64,000 nucleotides of DNA from Prochlorococcus marinus str. MIT 9312 (GCF_000012645.1 NC_007577.1:992001-1056000), one strand, 5' to 3'; shown: positions 10,878 through 22,003, counted from the first letter of the stretch. Translations and numbers: made by a program. The notes: generated from the letters alone by a model not told the origin.

Positions 10878-11131
10878 GAAATTAGCACTATAAAACTATA
10901 TCTTTATCGTAGTCGGTTATGTGAATTTCGCAAAAGATAATCACTAGATCTGTTCAAAAGTCACAACTCTTAAGCAAAATGTAAACTTAAGTCGATTAAA
11001 AATCAGAATTTTTAAAATTAAGTTAAAAAACATTTAGGGTATTATTTGTCAAAAAAAAAAAAAAAGTATATCGTTGAATTTAGAGAATCAATAACAATCT
11101 AATTGTAAAGAATCAAAATATAATTAAAAAA

Positions 11132-12652
11132 ATGTCTATTCAAACAGCTCTTAAAAAAAAATCATTAGGTGTACTCATGCATCCTTCATGTATCCCAGGA
11201 GGAAGAGTATGTGGAACCTTTGGTAAAGGGGCTAAAGATTGGATAAAAAAGCTTCATAAGCATGGGATCGAATACTGGCAATTTTTACCTCTTACACCAA
11301 CTGATTCTACTGGGTCTCCATATAGTTCACCATCTAGCTTTGCACTGAATCCATGGTTTCTTGACGTAGATTATTTAATCGAAGAAGGTTTTATCTTCAT
11401 TTCTAATTTAGAAGAATTAGGACCCTCAAATAAAAATAAGAATCATTTTGATTTTGATATTGCGACTAATTTAACAAAAAAATTAGGTCGCCTCCTTTTG
11501 CAAGGTTGGACTTCTCAATCTGAAGAGAGAAAACTTGATTTCAATCAATGGATTAGCAAGAATTCTTGGGTTGAGGATTATGCAACATTTGTTGTTATCA
11601 GGGAGGAATTTAATATGTTGCCTTGGTGGCAATGGCCTAAAGAATTTAAAAAAAAAAATAACAAGTTTTTAAAATCATGGATTTATACAAAAAGTGAAGA
11701 AATACTTACTAAAAAATTAATACAGTGGCATTTAGATAAGCAATGGAGATCTATTAAAAATTATGCGAAATCATATAATATTAAGTTAATTGGAGATTTA
11801 CCCTTTTATGTTTCTAGGGACAGCGCCGACGTATGGAGTAATAAATCACTATTTTCAATTTTTAAAAATGGAGATTTAATCTTTCAAAGTGGTGTGCCTC
11901 CTGATTATTTTTCATCAACAGGACAATTATGGGGGACCCCAACTTACTTTTGGTCAAAACATAAGAGTACTAATTTCGATTGGTGGAGAAAAAGATTTAA
12001 AAGGCAATTTGAACTTGTTGACTTGTTGAGATTAGATCATTTCAGGGGTTTGGCAGGTTACTGGAGAGTCAATGGCAATTCTAAAACAGCAATTTCTGGT
12101 AAATGGATAAATTCTCCAGGAAGAACATTATTAAATAAACTAAAAATTGATTTAGGGACTACCTACCTACCAATTATCGCTGAAGATCTAGGAGTAATTA
12201 CACCTGATGTAGAAAAATTAAGGATAAATTTTGAACTACCTGGCATGAAAATATTACAATTTGCTTTTGATGGAAATGAAGATAACCCATATTTACCCAA
12301 GAATATTGACGGAGAAAATTGGGTTGTTTATACAGGCACCCATGACAACTCTACTTCCATCTCATGGTGGGAATGTTTAGAAAATAACTCCAAAAAACTA
12401 ATAAAAGATGAGTATAAATTTTCGGAAGATCCTTCATGGAGTTTAATAAAAATGGGCATGGAAACAAATGCTAATCTCTTTATCGCTCCAATCCAAGATA
12501 TATTATCTTTAGATGACTCAAGTAGATTAAATATACCTGGTACTACAAAAAATAACTGGAAATGGAAGTTAAATCGCCCTTTAGGAGAAATAGAAAACAA
12601 TATTAGAAGATTTAGTGAGCTAGGAAATAATTTTGGCAGGACAAGAAAATAG
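11132..12652 (+). CDS. malQ: 4-alpha-glucanotransferase (amylomaltase)
   Basis: MalQ is a GH77 enzyme that transfers alpha-1,4-glucan segments between maltodextrins, part of glycogen turnover. The 506-residue product has family landmarks: GVLMHPSCIPGG near the start, LPLTPTDSTGSPYSS (substrate loop), LIGDLPFYVSRDSADVW, the catalytic-nucleophile region RLDHFRG, IAEDLGVI (acid/base Glu region), and TGTHDNSTSISWW. These are all intact. It is a single gene facing away from prs, and its stop is close to the convergent HTH gene. Confidence 0.95.
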   Translation: MSIQTALKKKSLGVLMHPSCIPGGRVCGTFGKGAKDWIKKLHKHGIEYWQFLPLTPTDSTGSPYSSPSSFALNPWFLDVDYLIEEGFIFISNLEELGPSNKNKNHFDFDIATNLTKKLGRLLLQGWTSQSEERKLDFNQWISKNSWVEDYATFVVIREEFNMLPWWQWPKEFKKKNNKFLKSWIYTKSEEILTKKLIQWHLDKQWRSIKNYAKSYNIKLIGDLPFYVSRDSADVWSNKSLFSIFKNGDLIFQSGVPPDYFSSTGQLWGTPTYFWSKHKSTNFDWWRKRFKRQFELVDLLRLDHFRGLAGYWRVNGNSKTAISGKWINSPGRTLLNKLKIDLGTTYLPIIAEDLGVITPDVEKLRINFELPGMKILQFAFDGNEDNPYLPKNIDGENWVVYTGTHDNSTSISWWECLENNSKKLIKDEYKFSEDPSWSLIKMGMETNANLFIAPIQDILSLDDSSRLNIPGTTKNNWKWKLNRPLGEIENNIRRFSELGNNFGRTRK

Positions 12653-12667
12653 ATATTTTTTTTAAGA

Positions 12668-13162
12668 TTATTTATCAATCATTTTATTTTCAATATTTTG
12701 AATCTCAATAACATTTACATTCAAAATAAAGTATCTCTTTAATATAAATATAGTTAGTACTAAAATAAAAAAATACAAAAGAGTTCCCTGCCATGTATTT
12801 ATAAGGTCGAATTTGCTGACAAGAAAATCCTTTTTTTCATTCTTAAAAGTTTCTTTTTCTCTAATTACTAATTTTACTAATGTATTTTTTTTTAATACTA
12901 AGCATTCCTCCAATTTAATTAATATGGATCTTATAAAGGGATACTTAGGTCTAATATTTATATTATTATTTTCAATTGAAATTATTGTTTGTTCAGGAAT
13001 TTTTGATATTTGTGAGAGTTCTTTTATTGTTAGGTTTTGTTCGATTCTTGCCTGTTTTACTAACTTAGCAATTTCTATATACTGATCAACTACCCCATTA
13101 CTAAAGTCTTTATTATTTTCAGATTTTTTATTAAATAAAAAAAAGTTTTTCAAAATATACAT
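12668..13162 (-). CDS. RodZ-like membrane protein with N-terminal helix-turn-helix
   Basis: The 164-residue protein has an XRE/HTH_25-type domain at about residues 33-67 (LVKQARIEQNLTIKELSQIS), a basic linker, and one membrane helix at about 127-147 (TLLYFFILVLTIFI). This is the order seen in RodZ, the cytoskeletal adaptor for MreB, but the periplasmic tail is only about 17 residues, so it is much shorter than typical RodZ. A membrane-tethered regulator is the alternative. It is flanked by malQ (convergent) and the UbiB-like gene upstream. Confidence 0.75.
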   Translation of the reverse strand: MYILKNFFLFNKKSENNKDFSNGVVDQYIEIAKLVKQARIEQNLTIKELSQISKIPEQTIISIENNNINIRPKYPFIRSILIKLEECLVLKKNTLVKLVIREKETFKNEKKDFLVSKFDLINTWQGTLLYFFILVLTIFILKRYFILNVNVIEIQNIENKMIDK

Positions 13163-13282
13163 TCCATATTAGCTAATTTATTAATTCTTTAACTACTTAA
13201 TCTTATGAGAAAAATAATTAAATTAATTTAATCTTAATCAATTAAAAATAATAAGTAAATTTATTAGATATTAATATAAAAA

Positions 13283-14950
13283 CTAAACTGGAGAAATAAT
13301 TTTTTGAACTGCACTTTTTGCAATATTCAAAGGGCTAAAAGTATCTCTAATTAAACTTAAGAGTTTTTTCGCATCAGTAAATTCTAATTTGTCATCTTTT
13401 ATAAGACTTAAAAGAAGATTCTTACGAACTTCCGATCCTTGTTTACCGACAAATAATTTCAACCCAGCATTAGCAACTGGTATAAGATCTGAATTAATAT
13501 TTTCAGAATCTTTAAATAAAATATTCAATAAACTTTCAACTTTTTCAATTTGAATTCTACCTTTTTTATCAAAAACAACTTCTAGAAGAATTTCTAAAAT
13601 CTCCTCAGAATTATCGGTAAGTAGTTTTTTGGCAATATAAGGATATGCAATTTTTAAGATTTTAAATTCAGGATCTAGTCTTAGCGCTAATCCTTCTTGA
13701 CTAACAACTGCCCTTATTATTAATGCAAATCTACTAGGGACCCTAAATGGATAAGAATACATTAGCTTTGAGAATTTATCTGTTACGTTTTTAAGATTAA
13801 AATTCCCAACCTCAGCACCTAGAGATCCTCCTAGAACTTCTCTTAATGGTGAAACAAGTTTTTGAAGATCTTGATCTTTGGTTAAAAAACCTAATTTCTG
13901 GAAATCTTTTGCAAGAAGATAATATTCTTCATTTATTATGTGAACAATTGCCTTAATGAGAGTAAGTCTATCTGAGTTTGTAATTTCATCCATCATTCCG
14001 AAATCCACATAAGCTAAATGACCACAATCTGCATTACCTCCTTTTAGAGCAAACATATTGCCAGGATGTGGGTCGGCATGAAAATATCCATATTCAAATA
14101 ATTGCTGTAGACCACTGATTACACAAGTTTTTATAAAAGAGGAGGGTATTAAGTTATTTTCCTCCAATAAATACCGATCTCTTAACTTAACTCCATCAAT
14201 CCAAGAGGTTGTGATAACCCTTTTTGATGAAAACTGTTTTTCAAATTTAGGGATAAAAACATTAGGGTTTTCTTTGAATAAATCTGCAAACTTTAAAGCA
14301 TTTTCGCCTTCTTTTTCGTAGTCAATTTCATCAAAAAGTGACCTGCCAAATTCATCTATTATTTCTCCAATTCCAACACCAATATTTAATGGTAAAAATG
14401 GTGAAAAGAAGGTTGCTAGAAACCTTAAAATTACAACATCTCTTCTTATAAGAAAGTACAAGTTTGGCCTCTGTACTTTCACAGCAAGATAAATATTATT
14501 TTTTATTTTTGCTTTGTAAACTTGACCTAAGCTTGCTGAAGCAATAGGACTATCTGGGAACTCATCAAATAATTCATTAGCAGGAGCTCCAAGTTCTTCT
14601 TCAATAATTTTTAAAGCAATTTTGTGATCAAATGCTGGGAGATTATCCTGTAAGTTTGCTAGTTCTGTAAGCCAATCTTGTCTAACAAGATCCGGTCTAG
14701 TTGAAAGTGCTTGTCCTAATTTTATAAAACAAGGTCCTAAATCAGTTATTACATCAAAAAGATATTTTGAAAGATTTTTTTGTACATTTTTATTTTTACT
14801 GTTACCTTGAAAAAGTATTCTTATAAAAAGAAAAATAAAAGTTAAAACGATATATAAAACTCTTGGGATTAAAATCCATGGTCTCAACATCAACCAAACT
14901 AAGTCACCTTTTGCTGAATATTTCGAATAAGATCTTGTCATTAAAATCAA
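13283..14950 (-). CDS. ABC1/UbiB-family atypical protein kinase-like protein
   Basis: The family (AarF/UbiB/ABC1K) supports quinone and prenyl-lipid metabolism in bacteria and plastids. The 555-residue product shows the ABC1 features: GPCFIKLGQALSTRPDLV (KxGQ motif), AVKVQRPN with the Lys of the kinase fold, FHADPHPGNMF (catalytic-loop equivalent) and YVDFGMMDEI (DFG). Hydrophobic segments occur near the N-terminus (about 30-48). An in-frame ATG at 14941 (MTRSYSKY) is an alternative start. Cyanobacteria usually have several paralogues; which one this is cannot be told. Confidence 0.9.
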   Translation of the reverse strand: MILMTRSYSKYSAKGDLVWLMLRPWILIPRVLYIVLTFIFLFIRILFQGNSKNKNVQKNLSKYLFDVITDLGPCFIKLGQALSTRPDLVRQDWLTELANLQDNLPAFDHKIALKIIEEELGAPANELFDEFPDSPIASASLGQVYKAKIKNNIYLAVKVQRPNLYFLIRRDVVILRFLATFFSPFLPLNIGVGIGEIIDEFGRSLFDEIDYEKEGENALKFADLFKENPNVFIPKFEKQFSSKRVITTSWIDGVKLRDRYLLEENNLIPSSFIKTCVISGLQQLFEYGYFHADPHPGNMFALKGGNADCGHLAYVDFGMMDEITNSDRLTLIKAIVHIINEEYYLLAKDFQKLGFLTKDQDLQKLVSPLREVLGGSLGAEVGNFNLKNVTDKFSKLMYSYPFRVPSRFALIIRAVVSQEGLALRLDPEFKILKIAYPYIAKKLLTDNSEEILEILLEVVFDKKGRIQIEKVESLLNILFKDSENINSDLIPVANAGLKLFVGKQGSEVRKNLLLSLIKDDKLEFTDAKKLLSLIRDTFSPLNIAKSAVQKIISPV

Positions 14951-15005
14951 AAGATATCAAAGAAGAATTCCATTTAGTTCATTCTATATATGTCAATAAT
15001 ACTTT

Positions 15006-16397
15006 ATGAGCATTTCATCTTTTCTAACTAAAAAGTTTTTCAAGTCATTTTTCTTTCCCGCTCATAACAGAGGGGCAGCTTTACCAAAGAAGTTAGTAAA
15101 ATTATTAAAAAATCCCCCTGGTTATTGGGACTTGCCGGAACTGCCAGAGATAGGGTCACCACTATCCCAAAGCGGATTAATTGCTAAATCTCAAAGAGAA
15201 TTCTCTGAAAAATTTGGAGCCAAAGGATGTTTTTATGGAGTTAATGGAGCTTCTGGATTAATACAATCAGCGATAATTGCAATGGCTAATCCAGGCGAAA
15301 CTATCCTGATGCCCAGAAATGTTCATATAAGTGTTATAAAAACCTGTGCAATGCAGAATATACTTCCAATATTCTTTGACCTGGAATTTTCATCAGAAAC
15401 AGGGCATTACAAACCAATAACAAAAATCTGGTTGGAAAAAGTATTTAAAAAATTAAATTTCAATGAGAATAAAATTGTAGGGATAATTCTTGTAAGTCCC
15501 TCTTATCATGGATATGCAGGAGATTTAGAGCCTTTAATAGATCTTTGTCATCAAAAAAATCTACCTGTTTTAGTTGATGAAGCCCATGGTTCTTATTTCC
15601 TTTTTTGTGAAAATCTTAATTTACCAAAATCCGCTTTATCATCAAACGCTGATTTAGTCGTTCAATCATTGCATAAGTCGCTCAATGGTTTAACTCAAAC
15701 GGCTGTACTCTGGTACAAAGGGGATCTAGTAAATGAATATAATTTAATCAAGAGTATTAATTTGTTGCAAACTACTAGTCCAAGTTCCTTATTACTTTCT
15801 TCTTGTGAAGAGTCTATTAAAGACTGGCTTAATAAAAAAAGTTTATCAAAATATCAAAAAAGAATTTCAGAAGCAAAAAGTATTTACAAAAAATTAATGC
15901 ACAAGAATATTCCTCTCATAGAAACCCAAGACCCCTTAAAAATTGTAGTAAATACCTCTAAGGCTGGAATTGATGGTTTTACTGCTGATAAATTTTTTTA
16001 TAGAAATGGTCTTATTGCTGAATTACCAGAAATGATGACTCTCACTTTTTGCTTAGGATTTGCAAATCAAAAAGATTTTATTAATTTATTTGAAAATTTG
16101 TGGAATAAATTACTATTAAATTCTAATAAATTAAAAAGTTTAGAAGTGCTCCAATCCCCCTTTAAATTAGTTCAAGCACCCGAAATTGAAATTGGAATTG
16201 CTTGGAGAAGTGAGACTCGTAGTATTCCTTTCTCACAATCATTAAATAAAATATCTGGAGATATTATTTGCCCTTATCCTCCTGGGATACCTCTACTAGT
16301 TCCTGGAGAAAAAATTGATAAAGATAGGTTTAATTGGATAAATAATCAAAGTTTATGCAACAAAGATCTGGTAAATTTTAATATAAGAGTCATATAA
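15006..16397 (+). CDS. Orn/Lys/Arg decarboxylase family PLP enzyme
   Basis: This 463-residue protein has a fold-type I PLP decarboxylase layout. Visible are the NGASGLIQSAIIA cofactor region, ILVSPSYHGYAGDL, VDEAHGSYF (PLP-binding Asp) and the Schiff-base lysine in QSLHKSLNG (Lys224). It is shorter than the large inducible lysine/arginine decarboxylases and resembles the cyanobacterial SpeA/Cad-like group III short forms. Whether it makes cadaverine, agmatine or another amine is undetermined. It is followed after 15 bases by cdsA, and faces away from the UbiB-like gene. Confidence 0.88.
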   Translation: MSISSFLTKKFFKSFFFPAHNRGAALPKKLVKLLKNPPGYWDLPELPEIGSPLSQSGLIAKSQREFSEKFGAKGCFYGVNGASGLIQSAIIAMANPGETILMPRNVHISVIKTCAMQNILPIFFDLEFSSETGHYKPITKIWLEKVFKKLNFNENKIVGIILVSPSYHGYAGDLEPLIDLCHQKNLPVLVDEAHGSYFLFCENLNLPKSALSSNADLVVQSLHKSLNGLTQTAVLWYKGDLVNEYNLIKSINLLQTTSPSSLLLSSCEESIKDWLNKKSLSKYQKRISEAKSIYKKLMHKNIPLIETQDPLKIVVNTSKAGIDGFTADKFFYRNGLIAELPEMMTLTFCLGFANQKDFINLFENLWNKLLLNSNKLKSLEVLQSPFKLVQAPEIEIGIAWRSETRSIPFSQSLNKISGDIICPYPPGIPLLVPGEKIDKDRFNWINNQSLCNKDLVNFNIRVI

Positions 16398-16412
16398 GCA
16401 TAGAAATTTGAT

Positions 16413-17270
16413 ATGAGATTAAGAAGCGGATTACTTATAGGAATTTTTGGTTTAATTGTTGTTTTGTTGGGGGGATGGTTTTTTACATTAGCAACAGCTT
16501 TGCTTACTTATTTAGCATTATTGGAATTTTTTAGAATGGCAGAATTTAAAGGAATAAAACCAGCTACAAAAACAACATTATTTTCATCTTTCGCTATTAT
16601 AATTTCGACTTATCTTGAGACCATTGGTTTGCTTGAAGGAGAAATATCAAATTCAATTTTGCCAATCTGTTCAGTTGGGATATGCACTTGGTTGCTTTTG
16701 CAACCAAAACCTGGGACAATTTCAGACATTGCCGCCTCTATTTTTGGGTTATTCTATTTAGGTTTTTTACCTAGTTACTGGATTAAGTTAAGGGGATTAG
16801 ATTCAGTGATAATAAGTTCTAATAATGGTTTTATTTCGTTTGAAAACTTATCAGATACTACAGGTATTCATTTAACTTTAACTTCTTGTTTTTTAATTGT
16901 AGCTAGTGATATTGGTTCTTATTTCATTGGGAAGTTATTTGGTAAAACATCTCTTTCTCCAATATCTCCCAGCAAAACTATAGAAGGTTTAATTGGAGGA
17001 ATATCCTGTTCAATTTTACTTGCAATATTTTTCGCATTTCTACTGAATTGGGAAAAACCATTATTAGTTGGTATCTTGTATGGAATTTTAATTTCTCTTA
17101 TGGCATTGGTTGGAGATTTAATTGAGTCAATGATGAAGAGAGATGCAAAAATAAAAGATTCCGGAACTTTTTTACCCGGACATGGAGGTATTCTTGACAG
17201 AATTGACAGTTACATCTTTACTCCATCTGTTTTATATTATATTTTTATAATTCTCAAATATCTAAATTAA
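16413..17270 (+). CDS. cdsA: Phosphatidate cytidylyltransferase
   Basis: CdsA makes CDP-diacylglycerol from phosphatidate and CTP, the branch to phosphatidylglycerol, which photosystems need. The 285-residue product is an integral membrane protein with about seven or eight hydrophobic segments. The family signature is near the C-terminus: LVGDLIESMMKRDAKIKDSG, then FLPGHGGILDRIDS. SPSKTIEGLIGG is the preceding conserved block. The start codon follows the decarboxylase by 15 bases. Confidence 0.95.
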   Translation: MRLRSGLLIGIFGLIVVLLGGWFFTLATALLTYLALLEFFRMAEFKGIKPATKTTLFSSFAIIISTYLETIGLLEGEISNSILPICSVGICTWLLLQPKPGTISDIAASIFGLFYLGFLPSYWIKLRGLDSVIISSNNGFISFENLSDTTGIHLTLTSCFLIVASDIGSYFIGKLFGKTSLSPISPSKTIEGLIGGISCSILLAIFFAFLLNWEKPLLVGILYGILISLMALVGDLIESMMKRDAKIKDSGTFLPGHGGILDRIDSYIFTPSVLYYIFIILKYLN

Positions 17271-17281
17271 TTAAAAATCTT

Positions 17282-18181
17282 TTATTCCAAAAAATAATCT
17301 TGGATAATTTTACTAGATAATGATGGTAGATCGACATGAGGAAGATGACCACAATTTTGCAAGCCTACAAAATTTAATTTTTCAATTTTACTTATATTTT
17401 TAATCTCTTTTTTTCCTAGAATGCGATCATTTTCTCCACATAATGTTTTAATAGGGATGTTTTGGATATATTTATGTGTTCCAGCAAACCCTCCACTTTT
17501 TGCAAATGATGCAAGTGAATTCCTCCATCCTTTACAACCTAAATGAATTGAAGCAATTTGCTCTTCCATCTCACCAACACATTCATCTGGAAAAGCAAAT
17601 GCTTGCCTACAAAGACTTTTTCTGACCTGCGGCAATCCAAGAAATGAGGCCCCAATTTGGTTAAGAGGGAAAGGGATACTCTTAGGTTCTCCGAATAATC
17701 CAGCCGGGGATAAAAGGATAATTTTATCAATAGAATCAGGAATTTCGAAAGCAAGTTTTAAAGATGTTGAGCCACCCATAGAGGCACCAATAATTTTTAG
17801 ATTCTTAGTTATTTGTAAGGTCTTAAGAAGATCAATTAAATACGAAATTATTTTCGAGGAATTGTATTCATTTGTTGCGCACCTAGGACTAAAACCAAAA
17901 CCTAATAGATCAGGAATTATAACTTGGAAATTTCTTTTTAATGATTTATATATTCTCCTAAACTCTAAAAAACTACTATCAAAGCCATGTAGAAGAAGTA
18001 TAGGTTGACCTTCTCCTCCCATAACCACAGGAAATTTTAAAGAGTTCCAATTTTCATTGAGTTTTATCCACTTAACATCATTTGCCAAATAAAGACCTAA
18101 TGGGTCTAATAGTGACAATTTGGCACTTTCGAAAAATTCCACATTTAAATTATTTAATTGTTCAAAATGGTTTTTAGTCAA
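17282..18181 (-). CDS. Alpha/beta-hydrolase fold protein
   Basis: The 299-residue product has the hydrolase fold: oxyanion-hole motif LLLHGFDSS (about 62-70), nucleophile elbow GASMGG with Ser134, an acid residue probably in CGENDRILGKKE, and the catalytic His in NCGHLPHVD. No signal peptide is present. The substrate is unknown; homologues in cyanobacteria are annotated as haloalkane dehalogenase-like or esterase-like, without evidence. It is the last gene of a clpC-dehydrogenase-hydrolase run on the minus strand (8-base gap to the upstream gene). Confidence 0.85.
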   Translation of the reverse strand: MTKNHFEQLNNLNVEFFESAKLSLLDPLGLYLANDVKWIKLNENWNSLKFPVVMGGEGQPILLLHGFDSSFLEFRRIYKSLKRNFQVIIPDLLGFGFSPRCATNEYNSSKIISYLIDLLKTLQITKNLKIIGASMGGSTSLKLAFEIPDSIDKIILLSPAGLFGEPKSIPFPLNQIGASFLGLPQVRKSLCRQAFAFPDECVGEMEEQIASIHLGCKGWRNSLASFAKSGGFAGTHKYIQNIPIKTLCGENDRILGKKEIKNISKIEKLNFVGLQNCGHLPHVDLPSLSSKIIQDYFLE

Positions 18182-18189
18182 AAAAATGA

Positions 18190-19281
18190 TTATATTTTAA
18201 TTTTTTGTTGTTCAAAATTTGTAATGACCTCTATTATGTCCTGTTTAAAAATTTCAAAAGGCAAAAAATGAATCTCAGATTTATCTCGACAAGTAAAATC
18301 AGCAATTTTCTCTAAATTATTATTTTCAAAAACATTTATTCCAAGTTGTGCAATAGTAGTTGGTAATTTCAATTCTTTCATGAGTACCAATAATTGTTTA
18401 ATCGATTGATCAGCTAATTTATTATTATTTTTAATTTCTTCTAGTCTTAATTGCAATAATAATCCTACTCCAACAATCTCACCATGTAAGAATTTATTAG
18501 GGGTAATTATCTGAGTAATTGCATTATGAATAGCATGTGCTGCGGCAGTCCTACACTTTTCTCCACCAATACCTCCGATTAATCCTGCTGTAAGTCCACA
18601 AGCTTCTACAGTATTTCGCCAAGAAGGATTATTTTCGAATTGTCCTTTAAAAGCTTTTTCTCCATCTATTAATAGTTGATCTCTTAAAACTCTTGATATC
18701 TGAATCGCTTGTTGAACAAGTCCATCATCTATTGTTGAACTTGTTATTGAGGATTCATACCATTTTGCCAAAGCATCAGCTATGCCACTAGCAAGTGTTC
18801 TAGATGGGGCTTTTTGAATAAATTTATGATCATATACTAGGATTCTTGGACAAGATCCTAATGCAACATCCTTTATGAATTGGCCATCTTTTGTATAAAT
18901 ATTCGATAAGGCTGTCCAACCTGCACATGTAGAGGCGCTAAGAGGCACTGTAATACAAGGGATATTAAGACACTCTGCTATATATTTCCCAGAATCTAGA
19001 ACCTTGCCACCTCCAGCAGCGATAACAGAATCATTATTATTCTTTAAAATGATATTCTTTACTCTTGAAATGTCTTCATAACAACAATCAAATTGTAAAT
19101 TAGCAGAATTAACAATAAGGTTTTGATTTTTTAAATCATTAAATATTTTATTTCTCAGATTATTTGTATGAATCCCCCTACCTAAAATTAATGGACTTTT
19201 GGTTAATTTAGTAATTTGAGGTAAAGCTTTTTCCCAAGCATCTTTCCCCCTAAATACAATTTCTGGAGAAATTAACTGCAT
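18190..19281 (-). CDS. Iron-containing alcohol dehydrogenase family (glycerol dehydrogenase-like)
   Basis: The 363-residue product belongs to the GldA/dehydroquinate-synthase-like superfamily. The NAD-binding glycine motif AAGGGKVLDSGK is at about 89-100, followed by ITVPLSASTCAGWTALS. Metal ligands are expected at ASGIADALAKWYE (Asp), HAIHNAI and FLHGEIVGVG (His). Commonly annotated glycerol dehydrogenase in Prochlorococcus, but glycerol use has not been shown and another polyol or polyol phosphate is possible. It lies 14 bases downstream of clpC, and 8 bases before the hydrolase. Confidence 0.85.
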   Translation of the reverse strand: MQLISPEIVFRGKDAWEKALPQITKLTKSPLILGRGIHTNNLRNKIFNDLKNQNLIVNSANLQFDCCYEDISRVKNIILKNNNDSVIAAGGGKVLDSGKYIAECLNIPCITVPLSASTCAGWTALSNIYTKDGQFIKDVALGSCPRILVYDHKFIQKAPSRTLASGIADALAKWYESSITSSTIDDGLVQQAIQISRVLRDQLLIDGEKAFKGQFENNPSWRNTVEACGLTAGLIGGIGGEKCRTAAAHAIHNAITQIITPNKFLHGEIVGVGLLLQLRLEEIKNNNKLADQSIKQLLVLMKELKLPTTIAQLGINVFENNNLEKIADFTCRDKSEIHFLPFEIFKQDIIEVITNFEQQKIKI

Positions 19282-19295
19282 ATTTGTTTTAATGC

Positions 19296-21824
19296 CTAAA
19301 AGTTAGCACTTGCTAACTCTTGAGAAGACTCTTCAGAAGAAATATTGATTGTAACTTTTTTATTATCGTCTATATCAACTAAAGCCTTGTCTCCATCTTT
19401 TATTCTTCCTGAAAGAACTTCTTCAGCCAAACTATCCTCTAATAATCGCATAACAGCTCTTCTTAAGGGTCGTGCTCCATATGAAGGATTATAGCCTTCT
19501 TCAACAAGTCTTTCTTTGAAAGCATCAGTTACGCTTAATTTAATGCCCTTATCTTCTAGTCTTGCAAAAACCTCTTGTAACATAATTTCAGCAATTTCTT
19601 TAACCTCGTTTTTAGATAGTTGCCTGAATACAATTATTTCATCAAGTCTATTTAAAAATTCAGGTCTGAAGTATTGCTTTAGTTCTTCATTAACTAAAGA
19701 TTTAATTCTATTGTATTGACTATCTTCAACAGAATCACCAGAAAACTCAAATCCTAAGCCGCCTCCACCTTTCTCAATCACTTTTGAACCAATATTAGAA
19801 GTCATTATTAGCAAAGTATTTTTAAAATCTACAGTTCTACCTTTGGAATCTGTTAGTCTACCGTCCTCAAGAAGTTGTAATAACAAATTGAATACATCTG
19901 GATGAGCTTTCTCTACTTCATCAAATAAAACAACGGTATAAGGTCTTCTTCTAACCGCCTCAGTAAGTTGACCACCTTCATTAAAACCGACATATCCCGG
20001 AGGGGAACCTATAAGTTTACTAACAGTATGTCTTTCCATAAATTCTGACATATCTAATCTAATCATGGCTTCTTCGCTACCGAAGAAGTAGGAAGCTAAT
20101 GATTTAGTCAATTCAGTTTTTCCTACACCAGTAGGTCCTGAAAAGATAAAACTTGCGATGGGCCTATTTGGATTTTTTAAACCAACTCTTGCTCTTCTGA
20201 TAGCTCTAGAAACAGCTTTTACAGCTTCATCTTGTCCAATTAGCCTTTGGTGAAGTGTTTCCTCCATATTGAGTAGCTTGACTGATTCAGTTTCAGTTAA
20301 TTTTTGAACAGGTACACCAGTCCAAGATGCAACAATATGTGCTACGTCCTCTTCATTAACCATAGGGTTTTGTAAAAGTTTTGAATCATTTTTTACTGAG
20401 TTTGTATCAACACTAGATTCATCCTCAGTTGTAGATTCTTTTTTATTTTCAAGAACCTCTTTAATTTTTGCAGATAATTCGATCTCCTTTTCTCTTAATT
20501 GGCCAGCTTGATCAAAATTTTGATCTCTGACAGATTCTTCCTTTTGTTTTTGAATTTGTCTCAGTTCTTTGTCTATTTGTTTTGCTTCAGGTGGAAGTTT
20601 AGAGTTTATTAAACGTACTCTACTTCCTGCCTCATCGATAAGGTCTATAGCTTTATCGGGCAAGAACCTATCGGATATATATCGATCTCCTAGGTGCGCT
20701 GCAGCTTCTAAAGCTTCATCAGTAATTTTTAAGCGATGATGTTGTTCATAACGTTCTCGAAGACCTTTTAAGATTTCGATCGTATCTTCAATAGATGGTT
20801 CACCAACCATTACAGGTTGGAATCTTCTCTCTAGAGCGGCATCTCTTTCAATATGTTTTCTATATTCATCGAGTGTTGTTGCTCCAATACATTGGAGTTC
20901 TCCTCGGGCTAAGGCTGGCTTCAGAATATTTGCTGCATCTATAGCACCTTCAGCAGCTCCAGCACCAATTAAAGTATGCACTTCATCTATAACAAGTATT
21001 ACATTACCGGCAGATTTAATTTCTTCCATTATCTTTTTCAATCTTTCCTCAAATTCTCCTCTATATTTTGTTCCAGCGACCAAGAGTCCTATATCAAGAG
21101 TTAAAACTCTTTTATCTTCAAGTATGTCAGGAATATCTCCTAGCTGTATTCTTTGAGCTAAACCCTCTGCAATAGCAGTTTTACCTACGCCAGGTTCACC
21201 GATAAGAACGGGATTATTTTTAGTCCTTCTACCTAATATTTGGACTACGCGATCTATTTCTGCATAACGGCCAACTACTGGATCGAGTTTTGATTCACTA
21301 GCAAGCTTTGTTAAATTTGTTCCAAATTCATCAAGAGTTGCCGTTTTTAAATTACCCTTGCTTGAATTAGCTCCACTTCCGACTTCAGCTGTTTCACCAA
21401 GCATCCTTATGACTTGAGTTCTCACTTTAGTGAGATCAATACTTAGATTTTCTAGCACCCTTGCAGCTACGCCCTCACCTTCTCTTATTAAACCCAGTAA
21501 AAGATGTTCAGTCCCTATATAATTATGACCCAATTGACGCGCTTCTTCAAGAGATAATTCTAAGACTCTTTTCGCCCTAGGGGTAAAGGGTATTTCTACA
21601 GCTACAAATCCTGAACCTCTACCAATTATTTTTTCTACTTCTATTCTTGAATCTTTTAAATTGACACCTAGTGATTTAAGAACCTTTGCCGCAACTCCTG
21701 TACCCTCACCAATTAGACCTAATAAAATCTGTTCTGTTCCAACGAAATTATGACCAAGTCTTCTCGCTTCCTCTTGGGCAAGCATAATGACTTTTATAGC
21801 CTTTTCTGTAAACCTTTCAAACAT
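19296..21824 (-). CDS. clpC: ATP-dependent Clp protease ATP-binding subunit ClpC
   Basis: ClpC is the HSP100 unfoldase that feeds ClpP/ClpR in cyanobacteria and handles protein quality control. At 842 residues it is full length. Two N-terminal Clp repeats ([16 protein letters not shown] and the related block after 75) precede AAA domain 1 (Walker A GEPGVGKT), the UVR-containing middle domain ([16 protein letters not shown]) and AAA domain 2 ([12 protein letters not shown]). The IGF-type ClpP loop region GLGFEFSGD lies in domain 2. It begins a minus-strand run with a dehydrogenase and hydrolase; 179 bases upstream are free for its promoter. Confidence 0.97.
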   Translation of the reverse strand: MFERFTEKAIKVIMLAQEEARRLGHNFVGTEQILLGLIGEGTGVAAKVLKSLGVNLKDSRIEVEKIIGRGSGFVAVEIPFTPRAKRVLELSLEEARQLGHNYIGTEHLLLGLIREGEGVAARVLENLSIDLTKVRTQVIRMLGETAEVGSGANSSKGNLKTATLDEFGTNLTKLASESKLDPVVGRYAEIDRVVQILGRRTKNNPVLIGEPGVGKTAIAEGLAQRIQLGDIPDILEDKRVLTLDIGLLVAGTKYRGEFEERLKKIMEEIKSAGNVILVIDEVHTLIGAGAAEGAIDAANILKPALARGELQCIGATTLDEYRKHIERDAALERRFQPVMVGEPSIEDTIEILKGLRERYEQHHRLKITDEALEAAAHLGDRYISDRFLPDKAIDLIDEAGSRVRLINSKLPPEAKQIDKELRQIQKQKEESVRDQNFDQAGQLREKEIELSAKIKEVLENKKESTTEDESSVDTNSVKNDSKLLQNPMVNEEDVAHIVASWTGVPVQKLTETESVKLLNMEETLHQRLIGQDEAVKAVSRAIRRARVGLKNPNRPIASFIFSGPTGVGKTELTKSLASYFFGSEEAMIRLDMSEFMERHTVSKLIGSPPGYVGFNEGGQLTEAVRRRPYTVVLFDEVEKAHPDVFNLLLQLLEDGRLTDSKGRTVDFKNTLLIMTSNIGSKVIEKGGGGLGFEFSGDSVEDSQYNRIKSLVNEELKQYFRPEFLNRLDEIIVFRQLSKNEVKEIAEIMLQEVFARLEDKGIKLSVTDAFKERLVEEGYNPSYGARPLRRAVMRLLEDSLAEEVLSGRIKDGDKALVDIDDNKKVTINISSEESSQELASANF

Positions 21825-22003
21825 TAGAAGATTAAAATCCTACTAATAACCTACCAGTAATATGTCAATTTTGTGTTCAGAATGAGCTTTTGTGAATACC
21901 CAAAAGTATATTTTATTGAATTAAATTTAACTTTTTTAATGATATAGCAATAAATTATAGTAATTTCAAGCATTCTGGTTATCCGCACAATTAAATTTTT
22001 AAA

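Noticed and set aside
12328-12678. 116-codon minus-strand frame within malQ
   Set aside because: It lies opposite the conserved malQ 3' half and has no RBS or recognisable protein features; a shadow frame.
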